From: Mesorhizobium sp. M3A.F.Ca.ET.080.04.2.1
Lineage (GTDB): Bacteria > Pseudomonadota > Alphaproteobacteria > Rhizobiales > Rhizobiaceae
Length of the DNA: 64,000 nt
Reading direction: 5' to 3'
NCBI RefSeq assembly: GCF_003952525.1
Contig: NZ_CP034451.1
Coordinates: 2,790,001-2,854,000, forward strand
Shown: positions 35,642 to 43,804 of the stretch, piece after piece
Layout of the letters: each line of letters opens with the position of its first letter
Numbering within the stretch: the stretch's first letter is position 1
Notes under the pieces: model-generated
Told to the model about the DNA's origin: nothing
Seen by the model: only the letters and a program-made list of their open reading frames with translations
The model's database searches: none
Translations under genes and position numbers: made by a program

Positions 35642-36112
35642 ATGACCGTCGAAATCGATGAGATCGATCGAAGATTGCTGGCAGAGCTGCAACGCGACGG
35701 CACGCTTTCCGTCGACCAGCTGTCGGAGCGGGTGGCGTTGTCGCGCAACGCCTGCTGGCGGCGCGTCAAGCGGCTGGAGGAGGATGGCGTCATCACCGGG
35801 CGCGTGGCGCTGCTCGATGCCGACAAGGTCGGGCTCGGCCTTTCCGTCTTCATCCTGATCCGCACCTCCAACCATGATCCCGACTGGCTGCAGAAATTCC
35901 GCGCCGCGGTGACCGGCTTTGCCGAGATCACCGGCGTCTATCGCATGTCCGGCGACCTCGATTACGTGCTCAGGGCCCGCGTCGCCGACGTCAAAGCCTA
36001 TGATCGGCTCTACCAGCGGCTGATCGCCAAGGTGGCGCTGTCGGATGTCTCGGCTTCCTTCGTCATGGAGGAGATCAAGGAGACGACCGTCGTTCCGGTG
36101 GAACTGCGCTGA
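35642..36112 (+). CDS. Lrp/AsnC-family transcriptional regulator
   Basis: 156 residues from ATG 35642 (MTVEIDEIDRRLL). AsnC-type helix-turn-helix with LLAELQRDGTLSVDQLSERVALSRNACWRRVKRLEEDG; the C-terminal RAM domain carries GVYRMSGDLDYVLRARVAD. The family responds to amino acids and often controls an adjacent divergent gene; here that is the DUF6356-amidotransferase pair. Just upstream, GGGACATTCATCCC is a short inverted repeat next to the start. Confidence 0.9.
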   Translation: MTVEIDEIDRRLLAELQRDGTLSVDQLSERVALSRNACWRRVKRLEEDGVITGRVALLDADKVGLGLSVFILIRTSNHDPDWLQKFRAAVTGFAEITGVYRMSGDLDYVLRARVADVKAYDRLYQRLIAKVALSDVSASFVMEEIKETTVVPVELR

Positions 36113-36196
36113 CGCGGAACCGCTTCGAAAGAAAGCCGTTGATAGCGCTGCGGTCGAGTTGACTGGACCGGCATTCGCGCAGATAGGAGTGGGCTC

Positions 36197-36682
36197 ATGC
36201 GCACAGCCGTCCATCCTTCCTCCGTCATCGGCCCAACAGTCGGTTTCGTCAGGCTCCCGCATGGCGAAGGCCTGCCGCTGCCGGCCTATGAAAGCACTGG
36301 CGCCGCCGGAATGGATCTGCGTGCCGCGGTGCCGGAGGACCGGCCCTTGCTGATCCTGCCGGGAAAACGTGCGCTGGTCCCGACAGGATTGATCCTGGAA
36401 ATTCCGGAAGGCATGGAGGGCCAGGTCCGGCCGCGTTCCGGCCTTGCTTTCAAGCATGGCCTCACCGTCCTCAACACGCCCGGCACCATCGACAGCGACT
36501 ATCGCGGCGAGGTGAAGGTGCTGCTGATCAATCTCGGCGACGAGGACTTCGCGGTGACGCGGGGCATGCGCATCGGCCAGATCGTCTTTGCCGCGGTCAC
36601 GCAGGTCGGGGTCGAAGAGCGCGCGCTTGCCGGCGGCACGGCGCGCGGCTCCGGCGGTTTCGGATCGACCGGCACCGCTTGA
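36197..36682 (+). CDS. dut: Deoxyuridine 5'-triphosphate nucleotidohydrolase
   Basis: 161 residues. A trimeric dUTPase that converts dUTP to dUMP and pyrophosphate, keeping uracil out of DNA. All five motifs are present: [38 protein letters not shown] (with the catalytic Asp), [10 protein letters not shown] and the C-terminal [10 protein letters not shown] arm. The stop overlaps the next gene's ATG by one base. Confidence 0.96.
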   Translation: MRTAVHPSSVIGPTVGFVRLPHGEGLPLPAYESTGAAGMDLRAAVPEDRPLLILPGKRALVPTGLILEIPEGMEGQVRPRSGLAFKHGLTVLNTPGTIDSDYRGEVKVLLINLGDEDFAVTRGMRIGQIVFAAVTQVGVEERALAGGTARGSGGFGSTGTA

Positions 36683-37353
36683 TGTCTGCAGCACGGTCTC
36701 TGACAAAGCTGGTCATCTTCGACTGCGATGGGGTTCTGGTCGATACCGAGAATCTCGCCAACCGCCGCCTTGCCGAATGGCTTTGCGAAGCCGGCTTTGC
36801 GACCACTTTCGAACATTGCCGCAAGCATTTCTCCGGCCGCAGCATGGCTTCGGTTCAGAAGCAAATCGAAGAGGAGACCGACGCCAGGCTCGGCGCGGAT
36901 TTCGTCGACCGCTGGAATGCGGGGCTGCCTGATCTGTTCGCGCATGGCGTCGAGGCGATCCCTTATGTGCGCGAGTTCGTCGACAAGGTGCGGGCCGCCG
37001 GAATCGCCTACTGCGTCGCTTCCTCGGCGCGGGTCTCGAAGATGCACATCACGCTCGGCCAGACCGGGCTTTTGCCGCTGTTCGAACACGCCATGTTCTC
37101 CTCGACCATGGTCGGGCGCGGCAAGCCGTTTCCAGACCTCTTCCTCCATGCCGCCTCGACGATGGGCTTCGCGCCGGCCGACTGCATCGTCATCGAAGAC
37201 AGCGTCGCAGGCACCCAGGCCGGCATCGCAGCCGGAATGCGCGTGTTCTCCTATCATGCCGATCCGTTGTCCGACCGCGATGGACTGGCCGAAGCCGGCG
37301 GCATCCTGTTCGACGACATGCGCGAGCTCGCCGGACTGGTGCCGATCCACTGA
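36682..37353 (+). CDS. HAD-family phosphatase (beta-phosphoglucomutase-like)
   Basis: 223 residues from ATG 36682, whose A is the last base of the dut stop. Nucleophile motif FDCDGVLVDTE starts near residue 14, motif II is CVASSARVSK, motif III lysine is in VGRGKPFPDLF, and motif IV is CIVIEDSVAGTQAG. The subfamily includes sugar-phosphate phosphatases and phosphoglucomutases. Coupling to dut could mean a nucleotide or sugar-phosphate cleaning role; that is inferred. Confidence 0.88.
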   Translation: MSAARSLTKLVIFDCDGVLVDTENLANRRLAEWLCEAGFATTFEHCRKHFSGRSMASVQKQIEEETDARLGADFVDRWNAGLPDLFAHGVEAIPYVREFVDKVRAAGIAYCVASSARVSKMHITLGQTGLLPLFEHAMFSSTMVGRGKPFPDLFLHAASTMGFAPADCIVIEDSVAGTQAGIAAGMRVFSYHADPLSDRDGLAEAGGILFDDMRELAGLVPIH

Positions 37354-37417
37354 TCGCCGACCGGCTGAGCGCCGCAAAGCTCCGAGCTAGAGTGGGCGTA
37401 TCGGAGGGACGCTTTTC

Positions 37418-38242
37418 ATGAATTCCATATTGTCGCGTCTCGTGCTTGCCTGCGTGCTGCTGCCATGTCTATGGACGGTGGCGGGAGCGCAGGCCGTCAG
37501 CTTTCCGGAACCCGGCGCCGCCATTCCCGGCCACCCGGACGTGACCTATCTCGACCTGGCGAAGATGATCGTGCCGGACGGCGGCAGCCAGCCGGTCCAG
37601 ATCCGCCATATCACCGGCGGTGACGAAGGCGGCTCGCCGCCCCCGGCCGCAATGCCGGCCGCTGCGGTGCTCACCATCTGGGCCGGCGGCAAGGACCGGC
37701 TGGTGATGCTCTACGACCTGGGCCAGTCGTCCGACAGTGCCGAGGGTTTCGCCGTGCTGGCGCTCTATGATCTCTCGGGCAAGCCGAGACTGCTCGACGC
37801 CGCGAACGTCGCAGTCGACAGGAGCACCTCCTTCCGCGAGCCGGCCAAGCTCCCGCTCGGCGCCGGCGACGATGCCATCGTCACGATGAGCACGCATTTC
37901 AATTCGAACCAGGGCTATGTCGGCACGCTGCTGATCATGGTCCGGGAGGACCGCTTCGAACTGATCGACGCAATCTATACGTTCGACGAGAATTACTGCG
38001 CCTACAGGCGCACGCAAAGCCTCGCCTTCCAGACGAACGCGAAGAAGCGGCCCTATGCAGCGATCAAGGTCACGGTGACGGACGCGACCGAGCCAAGCGA
38101 CGAAAGCTGCGACGACACGCCCCCCAAGGCTGCCTCGCACGATATTTCCGTCACCTATCGCTGGGACAAGGCTGCCTCGCACTACAAGGCGGATTCCGAC
38201 GCGTTCGAGCGTTTGTCAGCAGAGAACGAGAAACGCTTCTGA
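37418..38242 (+). CDS. Secreted protein of unknown function
   Basis: 274 residues. The first ~25 residues (NSILSRLVLACVLLPCLWTVAGAQA) are a standard Sec signal peptide, so the product is exported. The body has beta-rich stretches (VLTIWAGGKDRLVMLYDLG, GYVGTLLIMVREDRFELIDAIYTF) and a possible disulfide between the cysteine in NYCAYRR and that in ESCDD. No repeated motif, lipobox or catalytic signature was recognised. It starts 64 bp after the HAD gene with GGAGGGACG upstream. Function unknown. Confidence 0.75.
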   Translation: MNSILSRLVLACVLLPCLWTVAGAQAVSFPEPGAAIPGHPDVTYLDLAKMIVPDGGSQPVQIRHITGGDEGGSPPPAAMPAAAVLTIWAGGKDRLVMLYDLGQSSDSAEGFAVLALYDLSGKPRLLDAANVAVDRSTSFREPAKLPLGAGDDAIVTMSTHFNSNQGYVGTLLIMVREDRFELIDAIYTFDENYCAYRRTQSLAFQTNAKKRPYAAIKVTVTDATEPSDESCDDTPPKAASHDISVTYRWDKAASHYKADSDAFERLSAENEKRF

Positions 38243-38318
38243 GCCGAAGGCATTCGTTTGCCCGGACCGGGCGCCCGCGATAAATTCCCCGAAGCCTGAT
38301 CATGATTTGAGGACCGCC

Positions 38319-39131
38319 ATGGACAAGGGCAAGATTTTTCGTGACCTGCATGCCTCCACCTTCGTCATGCCCAATCCCTGGGATGTTGGCACCACCAAGC
38401 TTCTCGCCTCCTTCGGCTTCAAGGCGCTGGCCACAACCAGCGCCGGCTTCGCCTTCTCGCGCGGCCTGCCCGATGGTGGGGTGACCTTCGAAGCGATGAT
38501 CCACCATTGCCGCGACGTGACCGCGGCGACCGACCTGCCGGTGTCCGCCGACCTCGAACGCGGCAAGGGCGACAGCGCCGAGCAGGCCGCCGAAACCATC
38601 TTCGCGGCCGAAGCCGCCGGCCTGGCCGGCTGCTCGATCGAGGACCACACCGGCGATCCGGACAATCCGATCTATGATTTCTCGCATGCGGTCGAACGCG
38701 TCGCCGCGGCCGTCGAGGCGGCGCGTGCCCTGAAGCATGATTTCGTCTTCACCGCGCGGGCCGAGAATTTTCTGTGGGGCAGGACCGATCTCGACGACAC
38801 GATCAGGCGGCTGCAGGCCTTCGAGAAGGCAGGCGCCGACGTGCTCTATGCGCCGGGCTTGAGCGACGTCGAGATGGTGCGCACGGTCTGCTCGGCGGTG
38901 ACGAGGCCGGTCAATGTGATGGCGCGGCCCAGCTTCACCGTCGCCGACCTGGCTGCGGCCGGCGTCAGGCGCGTGTCGCTCGGCCCCTGGCTGACCAACT
39001 TCGCCTTCGGCATGCTGGAGACGGCGGCGCGCGAGATCCAGCAGGACGGCACCTTCGGCTTCACCCGCGCCGCGATGCCGTTCGGCAAGCTGCAGGCGCT
39101 GTTCCGCGAGGGGGCTGCCGAGCAGGACTAG
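38319..39131 (+). CDS. Isocitrate lyase/PEP mutase-family protein
   Basis: 270 residues from ATG 38319 with GAGGA 5 bp upstream. It shows the family barrel motifs: MPNPWDVGTTKLLASFGFKALATTSAG, LPVSADLERG, AGCSIEDHTG and FTARAENFLW. Relatives cleave or form C-C or C-P bonds (2-methylisocitrate lyase, oxaloacetate decarboxylase, PEP mutase). The KKCGH signature of true isocitrate lyases is absent. The role is not determined by context. Its stop overlaps the convergent CysZ-like gene end by 4 bp. Confidence 0.85.
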   Translation: MDKGKIFRDLHASTFVMPNPWDVGTTKLLASFGFKALATTSAGFAFSRGLPDGGVTFEAMIHHCRDVTAATDLPVSADLERGKGDSAEQAAETIFAAEAAGLAGCSIEDHTGDPDNPIYDFSHAVERVAAAVEAARALKHDFVFTARAENFLWGRTDLDDTIRRLQAFEKAGADVLYAPGLSDVEMVRTVCSAVTRPVNVMARPSFTVADLAAAGVRRVSLGPWLTNFAFGMLETAAREIQQDGTFGFTRAAMPFGKLQALFREGAAEQD

Positions 39132-39823
39132 ACCGGCTCCCGCGCGGAAACAGCCTTGTGCAGATGCACCATCAGGGCGGCGGCAAAAAGCGGTGTCAAA
39201 AGATTGAGCAGCGGCACGGCAAGGAAGGCAGCTACGACCAGTCCGGCCAGAAACACCGTGCCGGCATATTTGCGGCGCAGAGCCTTCGCATCGGCCTCGG
39301 GACGAAAGCGCATGGCGGCGAATTCGAAGAACTCGCGCCCCAGCAGATAGCCGTTGACGACGAAGAAGGCGGCGATGTTGATGCCCGGCACCAGGAGCAA
39401 CAGCAGCGCGACGATGTTGCCGAGGATAACCACGCCGAAGAATTTTACCGCCAGCACCAGCGAGCGCAGCGCCGGCACGGCACGGCCGGGCGGATCGCCG
39501 GGATAGTCGGTGCGCTCGACGACGTCGGCGACATCGTCGAGGAACAAGCCGGCGATGATGGCGGTGACCGGCGCTATGAGCAGCGCCAAGCCCAGTGCAA
39601 GGCCGATGCCGGCAACGATGAGACCAAGCAGTCCCGCCCAGGCCGGCAGGCCAGGCAGCAGCGCATCGATCCACGGCAGCGCCAGCCATTCGAACAGGCT
39701 GCTGATCGCGAACCAAAGCGCGGCCAGCGCCAGCAAGGTCAGCCCAAGCGTTTTCAGAAAGACCGATCGGAATTCGGGCGAGAACAGCCGGCTGGCGGCG
39801 GCGCGGGCGGCGTCGAGGATCAC
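39128..39823 (-). CDS. CysZ-like/EI24-domain membrane protein
   Basis: About 231 residues if GTG 39823 is the start (GGAAA 6 bp upstream); the open frame runs far beyond, but upstream reading is antisense to the neighbouring transporter. It has four or more hydrophobic segments (LGLTLLALAALWFAISSLF, LLGLIVAGIGLALGLALLI, VILGNIVALLLLLVPGI, LAGLVVAAFLAVPLL) and the family motif FVVNGYLLGREFFEFAAMR. CysZ proteins move sulfate, but most EI24 proteins of Alphaproteobacteria are unassigned. Confidence 0.78.
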   Translation of the reverse strand: MILDAARAAASRLFSPEFRSVFLKTLGLTLLALAALWFAISSLFEWLALPWIDALLPGLPAWAGLLGLIVAGIGLALGLALLIAPVTAIIAGLFLDDVADVVERTDYPGDPPGRAVPALRSLVLAVKFFGVVILGNIVALLLLLVPGINIAAFFVVNGYLLGREFFEFAAMRFRPEADAKALRRKYAGTVFLAGLVVAAFLAVPLLNLLTPLFAAALMVHLHKAVSAREPV

Positions 39824-39894
39824 GGCGGTTTCCAGGTCCTGATATCGAACGTCTCCGAGATAGGCGCAGACCAACCCGGTCACAAGACCAGGCT

Positions 39895-40797
39895 CTACTG
39901 GGCAAGCTTGGCTTGCCGGGCCGGGATGGTCATGGCGGCTACGCCAGCGACGACGAAGCCCATGCCAAGCCAGGCCGTCGGACCAAGGCTTTCGCCGAGG
40001 AAGACGGCGCCGATGCCGACGCCGATCGGCACGCGCAGATAAGCCTGCGACGTGGTGCCGACCGAGCCGAGCGTGTGGATAAGCCGGAAGAAGATCGAGA
40101 AGGCGAGCGCGGTGGAGAAAACCGACAGGCCGAAGAGGGCGAGGACCGATGCGGTCGAGGGCGCCAGTGTCCACGGCCGGTCGAAGACAAGGCTCAACGG
40201 TATCAGGATCACCGCGCCGCAGATCATCGAGCCGGCCGCCGGGAGCATCGGATCGAGCCCCCTGAAATTGCGTCCAAAAATGGCCGCCCCCGCATAGCTG
40301 ACGGTGGCGGCGATGACGGCAAGCTGCGCCCAGAGCTGATGGCCAAGACCGCCGAGCGCCTCGGTGCCGACGATCAGGCATATGCCCGCGATACCGGCGC
40401 CGACGCCGATCAGCTTGCGCAGCGTCACCGGTTCGTGACGGGTGATGAGCGCGGTCAGCAGGAAGGTGAAGATCGGCGATGTCGCGTTGAGGATGGTGGC
40501 GAGGCCGGCATCGATCGAGCGTTCGGCGGCGGCGATCAACGTGAACGGGACGACGCTGTTCAGGCAGGCCTGGAACATGAAGCGGCGCCAGTTGACGGCG
40601 TCGCGGGGCATGGCAAGGCCGCGCCAGCGGATGAGGCCAAGCAGAATGGCTCCGGCGATCAAGGTGCGGCCCGCGATGAAGGTCACCGGCGGGATCGTCT
40701 CGACGCCGATCTTGATGAAGGTGTAGGAGGCGCCCCACAACACCGCCAGCAGGCCAAGCAGCGCCAGTTCAGTGCTCATATTCGTCTTTGTCGGCAT
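39895..40797 (-). CDS. EamA/DMT-superfamily transporter
   Basis: 300 residues from ATG 40797, with GAGG 10 bp upstream; ATG 40779 is an alternative. It has ten predicted hydrophobic segments in two EamA repeats (LALLGLLAVLWGASYTFIKIGVE opens the first, with the conserved WG.. and F.K). It is an inner-membrane metabolite or drug exporter of unknown substrate. It is a different subgroup from the 20996-21919 gene. Confidence 0.85.
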   Translation of the reverse strand: MPTKTNMSTELALLGLLAVLWGASYTFIKIGVETIPPVTFIAGRTLIAGAILLGLIRWRGLAMPRDAVNWRRFMFQACLNSVVPFTLIAAAERSIDAGLATILNATSPIFTFLLTALITRHEPVTLRKLIGVGAGIAGICLIVGTEALGGLGHQLWAQLAVIAATVSYAGAAIFGRNFRGLDPMLPAAGSMICGAVILIPLSLVFDRPWTLAPSTASVLALFGLSVFSTALAFSIFFRLIHTLGSVGTTSQAYLRVPIGVGIGAVFLGESLGPTAWLGMGFVVAGVAAMTIPARQAKLAQ

Positions 40798-41066
40798 TGC
40801 CGGCGCGCCTCGCAAACTTGGATCGGTCCGCTTGTAGCTCAAGGCTAAACGGAGATGTTTCGATGTGGATGCAACCATAGTCGCCGCGGGTGTGGCCGAT
40901 ATGGTCCAGTTAGACGCGAAAAGTCAGGCAGGGCGATGGCCGTGATGAGGGAAAGCGCGCATAGCGGAAAGGCTGCCGATTTTGGTAGGCAAAGTGGCTG
41001 CGACCCGCTAGACCCGCGCCCGGCCGGCGTGGCAGAAAGCCGGCGGGTTCCCAGGCGGAGATATTG

Positions 41067-42059
41067 ATGCCGGAATATGACGTGCTTTGCATCGGCAATG
41101 CCATTGTCGACATCATCGCGCAGTGCGACGAGGCCTTTCTCGAAACCAACGGCATCGTCAAGGGCGCGATGAACCTCATCGACACCCGGCGCGCCGAGCT
41201 GCTTTACAGCCGCATGGGGCCGGCGATCGAGGCCTCCGGCGGCAGCGCCGGCAATACGGCAGCAGGCGTCGCCAGCTTCGGCGGCCGCGCCGCCTTCTTC
41301 GGCAAGGTGTCGAACGACGCGCTCGGCGACATCTACATCCACGATATCCATGCCCAGGGCGTGGCCTTCGACACCAGGCCGCTCAAGGGCGAGCCGCCGA
41401 CAGCGCGTTCGATGATCTTCGTCACGCCGGACGGTGAGCGTTCGATGAACACTTATCTCGGTGCCTGCGTCGAGCTTGGCCCGGAGGACGTCGAGGCCGA
41501 CAAGGCGGCCGGCGCCAAGGTGACCTATTTCGAGGGTTATCTGTGGGATCCGCCGCGCGCCAAGGAAGCGATCCGGCAGACGGCGAAGCTGGCGCATGCC
41601 GCCGGGCGCGAAGTGTCGATGACGCTGTCGGACTCCTTCTGCGTCGATCGCTACCGCGACGAGTTCCTGGAATTGATGCGCTCGGGCACCGTCGACATCG
41701 TCTTCGCCAACAGCCACGAGATCAAGTCGCTCTACCAGACGTCGTCGTTCGAGGACGCACTCGCCGCCATCCGCAAGGATTGCAAGATCGCCGCCGTTAC
41801 GCGGTCCGAGAAAGGGTCCGTGATCGTGCGCGGCGAGGAGACCGTGACCATCCAGGCGACCACCATCAAGGAATTGGTCGACACGACCGGCGCCGGCGAC
41901 CTCTACGCCGCCGGCTTCCTCTATGGCTACACGGCCGGGCGCAGCCTCAAGGATTGCGGCGATCTCGGCTCGCTGGCCGCCGGGCTGGTGATCCAGCAGA
42001 TCGGGCCGAGGCCCAGGCAGAATTTGCGCCGCGAGGCCGAGCAGGCGGGGCTGCTTTAA
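41067..42059 (+). CDS. PfkB-family kinase, probable adenosine kinase
   Basis: 330 residues from ATG 41067, with GGAG 6 bp upstream. Ribokinase-fold signatures are GGSAGNTAAGVASFGG (substrate side) and DTTGAGDLYAAGFLYGY, with the catalytic Asp in DTTGAGD. The N-terminal YDVLCIGNAIVDIIA and overall pattern match the bacterial adenosine-kinase-like group common in rhizobia. Such enzymes phosphorylate adenosine or a sugar with ATP. A hairpin terminator follows about 140 bp later. Substrate assignment is by similarity only. Confidence 0.88.
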   Translation: MPEYDVLCIGNAIVDIIAQCDEAFLETNGIVKGAMNLIDTRRAELLYSRMGPAIEASGGSAGNTAAGVASFGGRAAFFGKVSNDALGDIYIHDIHAQGVAFDTRPLKGEPPTARSMIFVTPDGERSMNTYLGACVELGPEDVEADKAAGAKVTYFEGYLWDPPRAKEAIRQTAKLAHAAGREVSMTLSDSFCVDRYRDEFLELMRSGTVDIVFANSHEIKSLYQTSSFEDALAAIRKDCKIAAVTRSEKGSVIVRGEETVTIQATTIKELVDTTGAGDLYAAGFLYGYTAGRSLKDCGDLGSLAAGLVIQQIGPRPRQNLRREAEQAGLL

Positions 42060-42199
42060 TCGCCGACACGCATCAAACCGACGGCGGCCGTCGGCAGTGG
42101 TTCAGTTTGATTGGATTGCTTCATCCGGCTGTCATGAACATGCCGTACATTAGCGATGCCGAATACGTTGATCCGATCGGCTCCTGAGAAAGACCTCCT

Positions 42200-42225
42200 G
42201 CCCGGTTTCAGCCGGGCGTTTTCTT
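42200..42225 (+). terminator. Rho-independent terminator after the adenosine-kinase gene
   Basis: GCCCGG (42200-42205) pairs with CCGGGC (42212-42217) around a 6-base loop and is followed by GTTTTCTT. The U-tract overlaps the stop codon of the convergent small gene at 42224. Confidence 0.8.
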
Positions 42226-42427
42226 AGCCTCCGACAAGTGCCAACTTCGACCTGATAGCGCCAATCGCATTCACGATGGCATCGGCGGCGTGAAGGTCGA
42301 GCGCGATATCCAAAAGGCCTTCGGTTGTATGGATCGACAGGATGCCGAGAGCGCCCTTGTCATCCTTCACAGTGCCGACGTGGATTTCAGTTGGCACGAA
42401 AGGTGACGCTTTGTCCCTGCGGTTCAT
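42224..42427 (-). CDS. Small protein of unknown function
   Basis: 67 residues, soluble, with a polar N-terminus and beta-helix text (TVKDDKGALGILSIHTTEGLLDIALDLHAADAIV). ACAGGTG lies 4-5 bp before the ATG. It shows no recognised domain. The stop lies inside the U-tract of a terminator for the opposite strand. Codon choice looks like its neighbours, so it is probably real, but a 67-codon frame can occur by chance. Confidence 0.5.
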   Translation of the reverse strand: MNRRDKASPFVPTEIHVGTVKDDKGALGILSIHTTEGLLDIALDLHAADAIVNAIGAIRSKLALVGG

Positions 42428-42623
42428 CGTTCACCTGTGTTAACGGGGGCGGATGACAATCGCGCATTCCGGTCATTCGTTCAAGCGTGCTTACCGCGCA
42501 CATCCATCATGCCTTGTCGCGTGACTGTCATAGACCGCACCTAAGGCACTTTTGGGGCTGGCGTGGCTGACATTTGGGAGCGCCCGCAGCAATTGGGGTG
42601 CCGAGAAATGCTAGACAGAGACC

Positions 42624-42642
42624 TGTCCGGACACTGTGTCCG
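42624..42642. promoter_or_regulatory. TGTCCG palindromes, operator candidate
   Basis: TGTCCGGACA (42624-42633) is a perfect palindrome and overlaps a second inverted repeat, CGGACAC - T - GTGTCCG (42628-42642). The site is 83-101 bp before the MbcA/ParS-like gene. The rest of the 297-bp gap 42428-42724 shows no gene. Autoregulation by that HTH protein is inferred. Confidence 0.4.
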
Positions 42643-42724
42643 TTGCCATTGCGATTGCCGCTTTCCCTTGTAGCCGTTCTACCGTGGCAGTTGGGCAGAG
42701 AAGCGCGTCGCGCAAGGCAGATGC

Positions 42725-43429
42725 ATGACCAGATTTCAGAATCCGCCTGAAGGCATTTCGCAACACGCCCTGGCGCGGCTGGTGGCCAAGGCTGTGCAAC
42801 AGGCATTGATGCAACATGGCTTGCTGCTCGATATCGAAGTCCTGGTTGCGGCCGGCGCGATCGCCGGCGGCGTTGCGGCCGCGCTTCCCTTCCTCCCGCA
42901 GGCGGAGCAACTCACGATCACATCCTTCAAGGGCGGCTGGACCGCGCTTGTCTCCGAGTTCTTGCAGACGATTGCGGAAAGGAGCGGCGGTGCGGCTGAT
43001 ACGCATTGTGCCAACGAAACCCCGCCGCCGGCGCCAGGACAGCCTGGGTTCCCGCAAATACCCGTGCGGGTTTCAGACTTCCAGGCGATGCTGATAGAGG
43101 ACTGGGCCGGTGAGGTTGCCGGATCGACCTTTCTTGAGGAGAAATTCGGCATACCGCGTTCGACGCTGCACCGCTGGCAAAGGCGGGGCGAAGTCGTTGC
43201 TTTGCGCAAGGGCGCCAGCAAGCATGTTTTCCCGCTGGCTCAGTTCGTCGACGGCAGGCCGGCACCGGGCATAGGCGAGGTGCTGGCGGCAATCACCAAT
43301 CCGAGGCTGGCCTGGTTCTGGCTGACCCGACCTTCGCCCGAACTCGACGGCCGTATTCCCATCGACTTGCTCCGCGACGACATGATCGAGGACGTGGTCC
43401 GCGTTTCCCGAAGCGTTTCCCAAACCTGA
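42725..43429 (+). CDS. HTH protein with MbcA/ParS/Xre-type antitoxin domain (orphan)
   Basis: 234 residues. The N-terminal ~95 residues contain a hydrophobic stretch (VLVAAGAIAGGVAAALPFLP) and no known motif. An HTH-like segment follows (LEEKFGIPRSTLHRWQRRGEVVALRKGA), then VFPLAQFVDGRPAPGIGEVLAAI. The C-terminus WFWLTRPSPELDGRIPIDLLRDD has the shape of the DUF2384 toxin-binding domain. In toxin-antitoxin pairs it sits next to a RES-domain toxin; none is encoded here. So this is a solo antitoxin-like regulator or a remnant of a pair. Confidence 0.65.
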   Translation: MTRFQNPPEGISQHALARLVAKAVQQALMQHGLLLDIEVLVAAGAIAGGVAAALPFLPQAEQLTITSFKGGWTALVSEFLQTIAERSGGAADTHCANETPPPAPGQPGFPQIPVRVSDFQAMLIEDWAGEVAGSTFLEEKFGIPRSTLHRWQRRGEVVALRKGASKHVFPLAQFVDGRPAPGIGEVLAAITNPRLAWFWLTRPSPELDGRIPIDLLRDDMIEDVVRVSRSVSQT

Positions 43430-43804
43430 TTTGAAAACGGTTCGCTGCCTTCAGTCCGCATAGCGTATCAATATTTTAGCGAGATCACTTTCTGTCATAA
43501 AACTATCATATTTGGCACGTCCGGCACATTTTCTGCTTAACTGCCTGTGCTGACCGTATATTTTGTACAATATGTGCCAATATCTCAAATACATGACGTG
43601 ATATTTGTGCAACAAGACTTTTGTAAGGTTCGAAAAGTCTGTTTTCAGGCACAATCTATGTTGTACGCGACACTCAATTGCGCCATGTCGAACGCGAAGA
43701 AGAAGCGCTGGGGTGCGCGGCTTTTTCATCGATGGGGACGGGGTGGCAGAGCCTGTGGGGCATGCTGAAACCTGTCTTGAACCTTTGACTGGAGATTCAA
43801 GAAA
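43430..43804 (+). promoter_or_regulatory. AT-rich control region upstream of porin
   Basis: A 375-bp stretch, much richer in A and T than its surroundings, without a convincing gene. It contains TTGTACAA (43563-43570), TTGTGCAA (43605-43612) and TTGTAC (43661). The first two are 42 bp apart, about four helical turns. The long leader and AT content suggest a strongly regulated porin promoter. AACCTTTGACTGGAGATTC precedes the ATG, with TGGAGA as ribosome site. Confidence 0.45.

Noticed and set aside
38151..40738. Very long minus-strand frames suggesting a fusion of the CysZ-like gene with upstream coding
   Set aside because: The upstream text is the EamA transporter gene read in the wrong frame or repeat-like Arg/Pro text; only the last ~231 codons look like a membrane protein.
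43515..43530. TGGCACG resembling a sigma-54 -24 element upstream of the porin
   Set aside because: The -12 element TTGC is missing at the required spacing.
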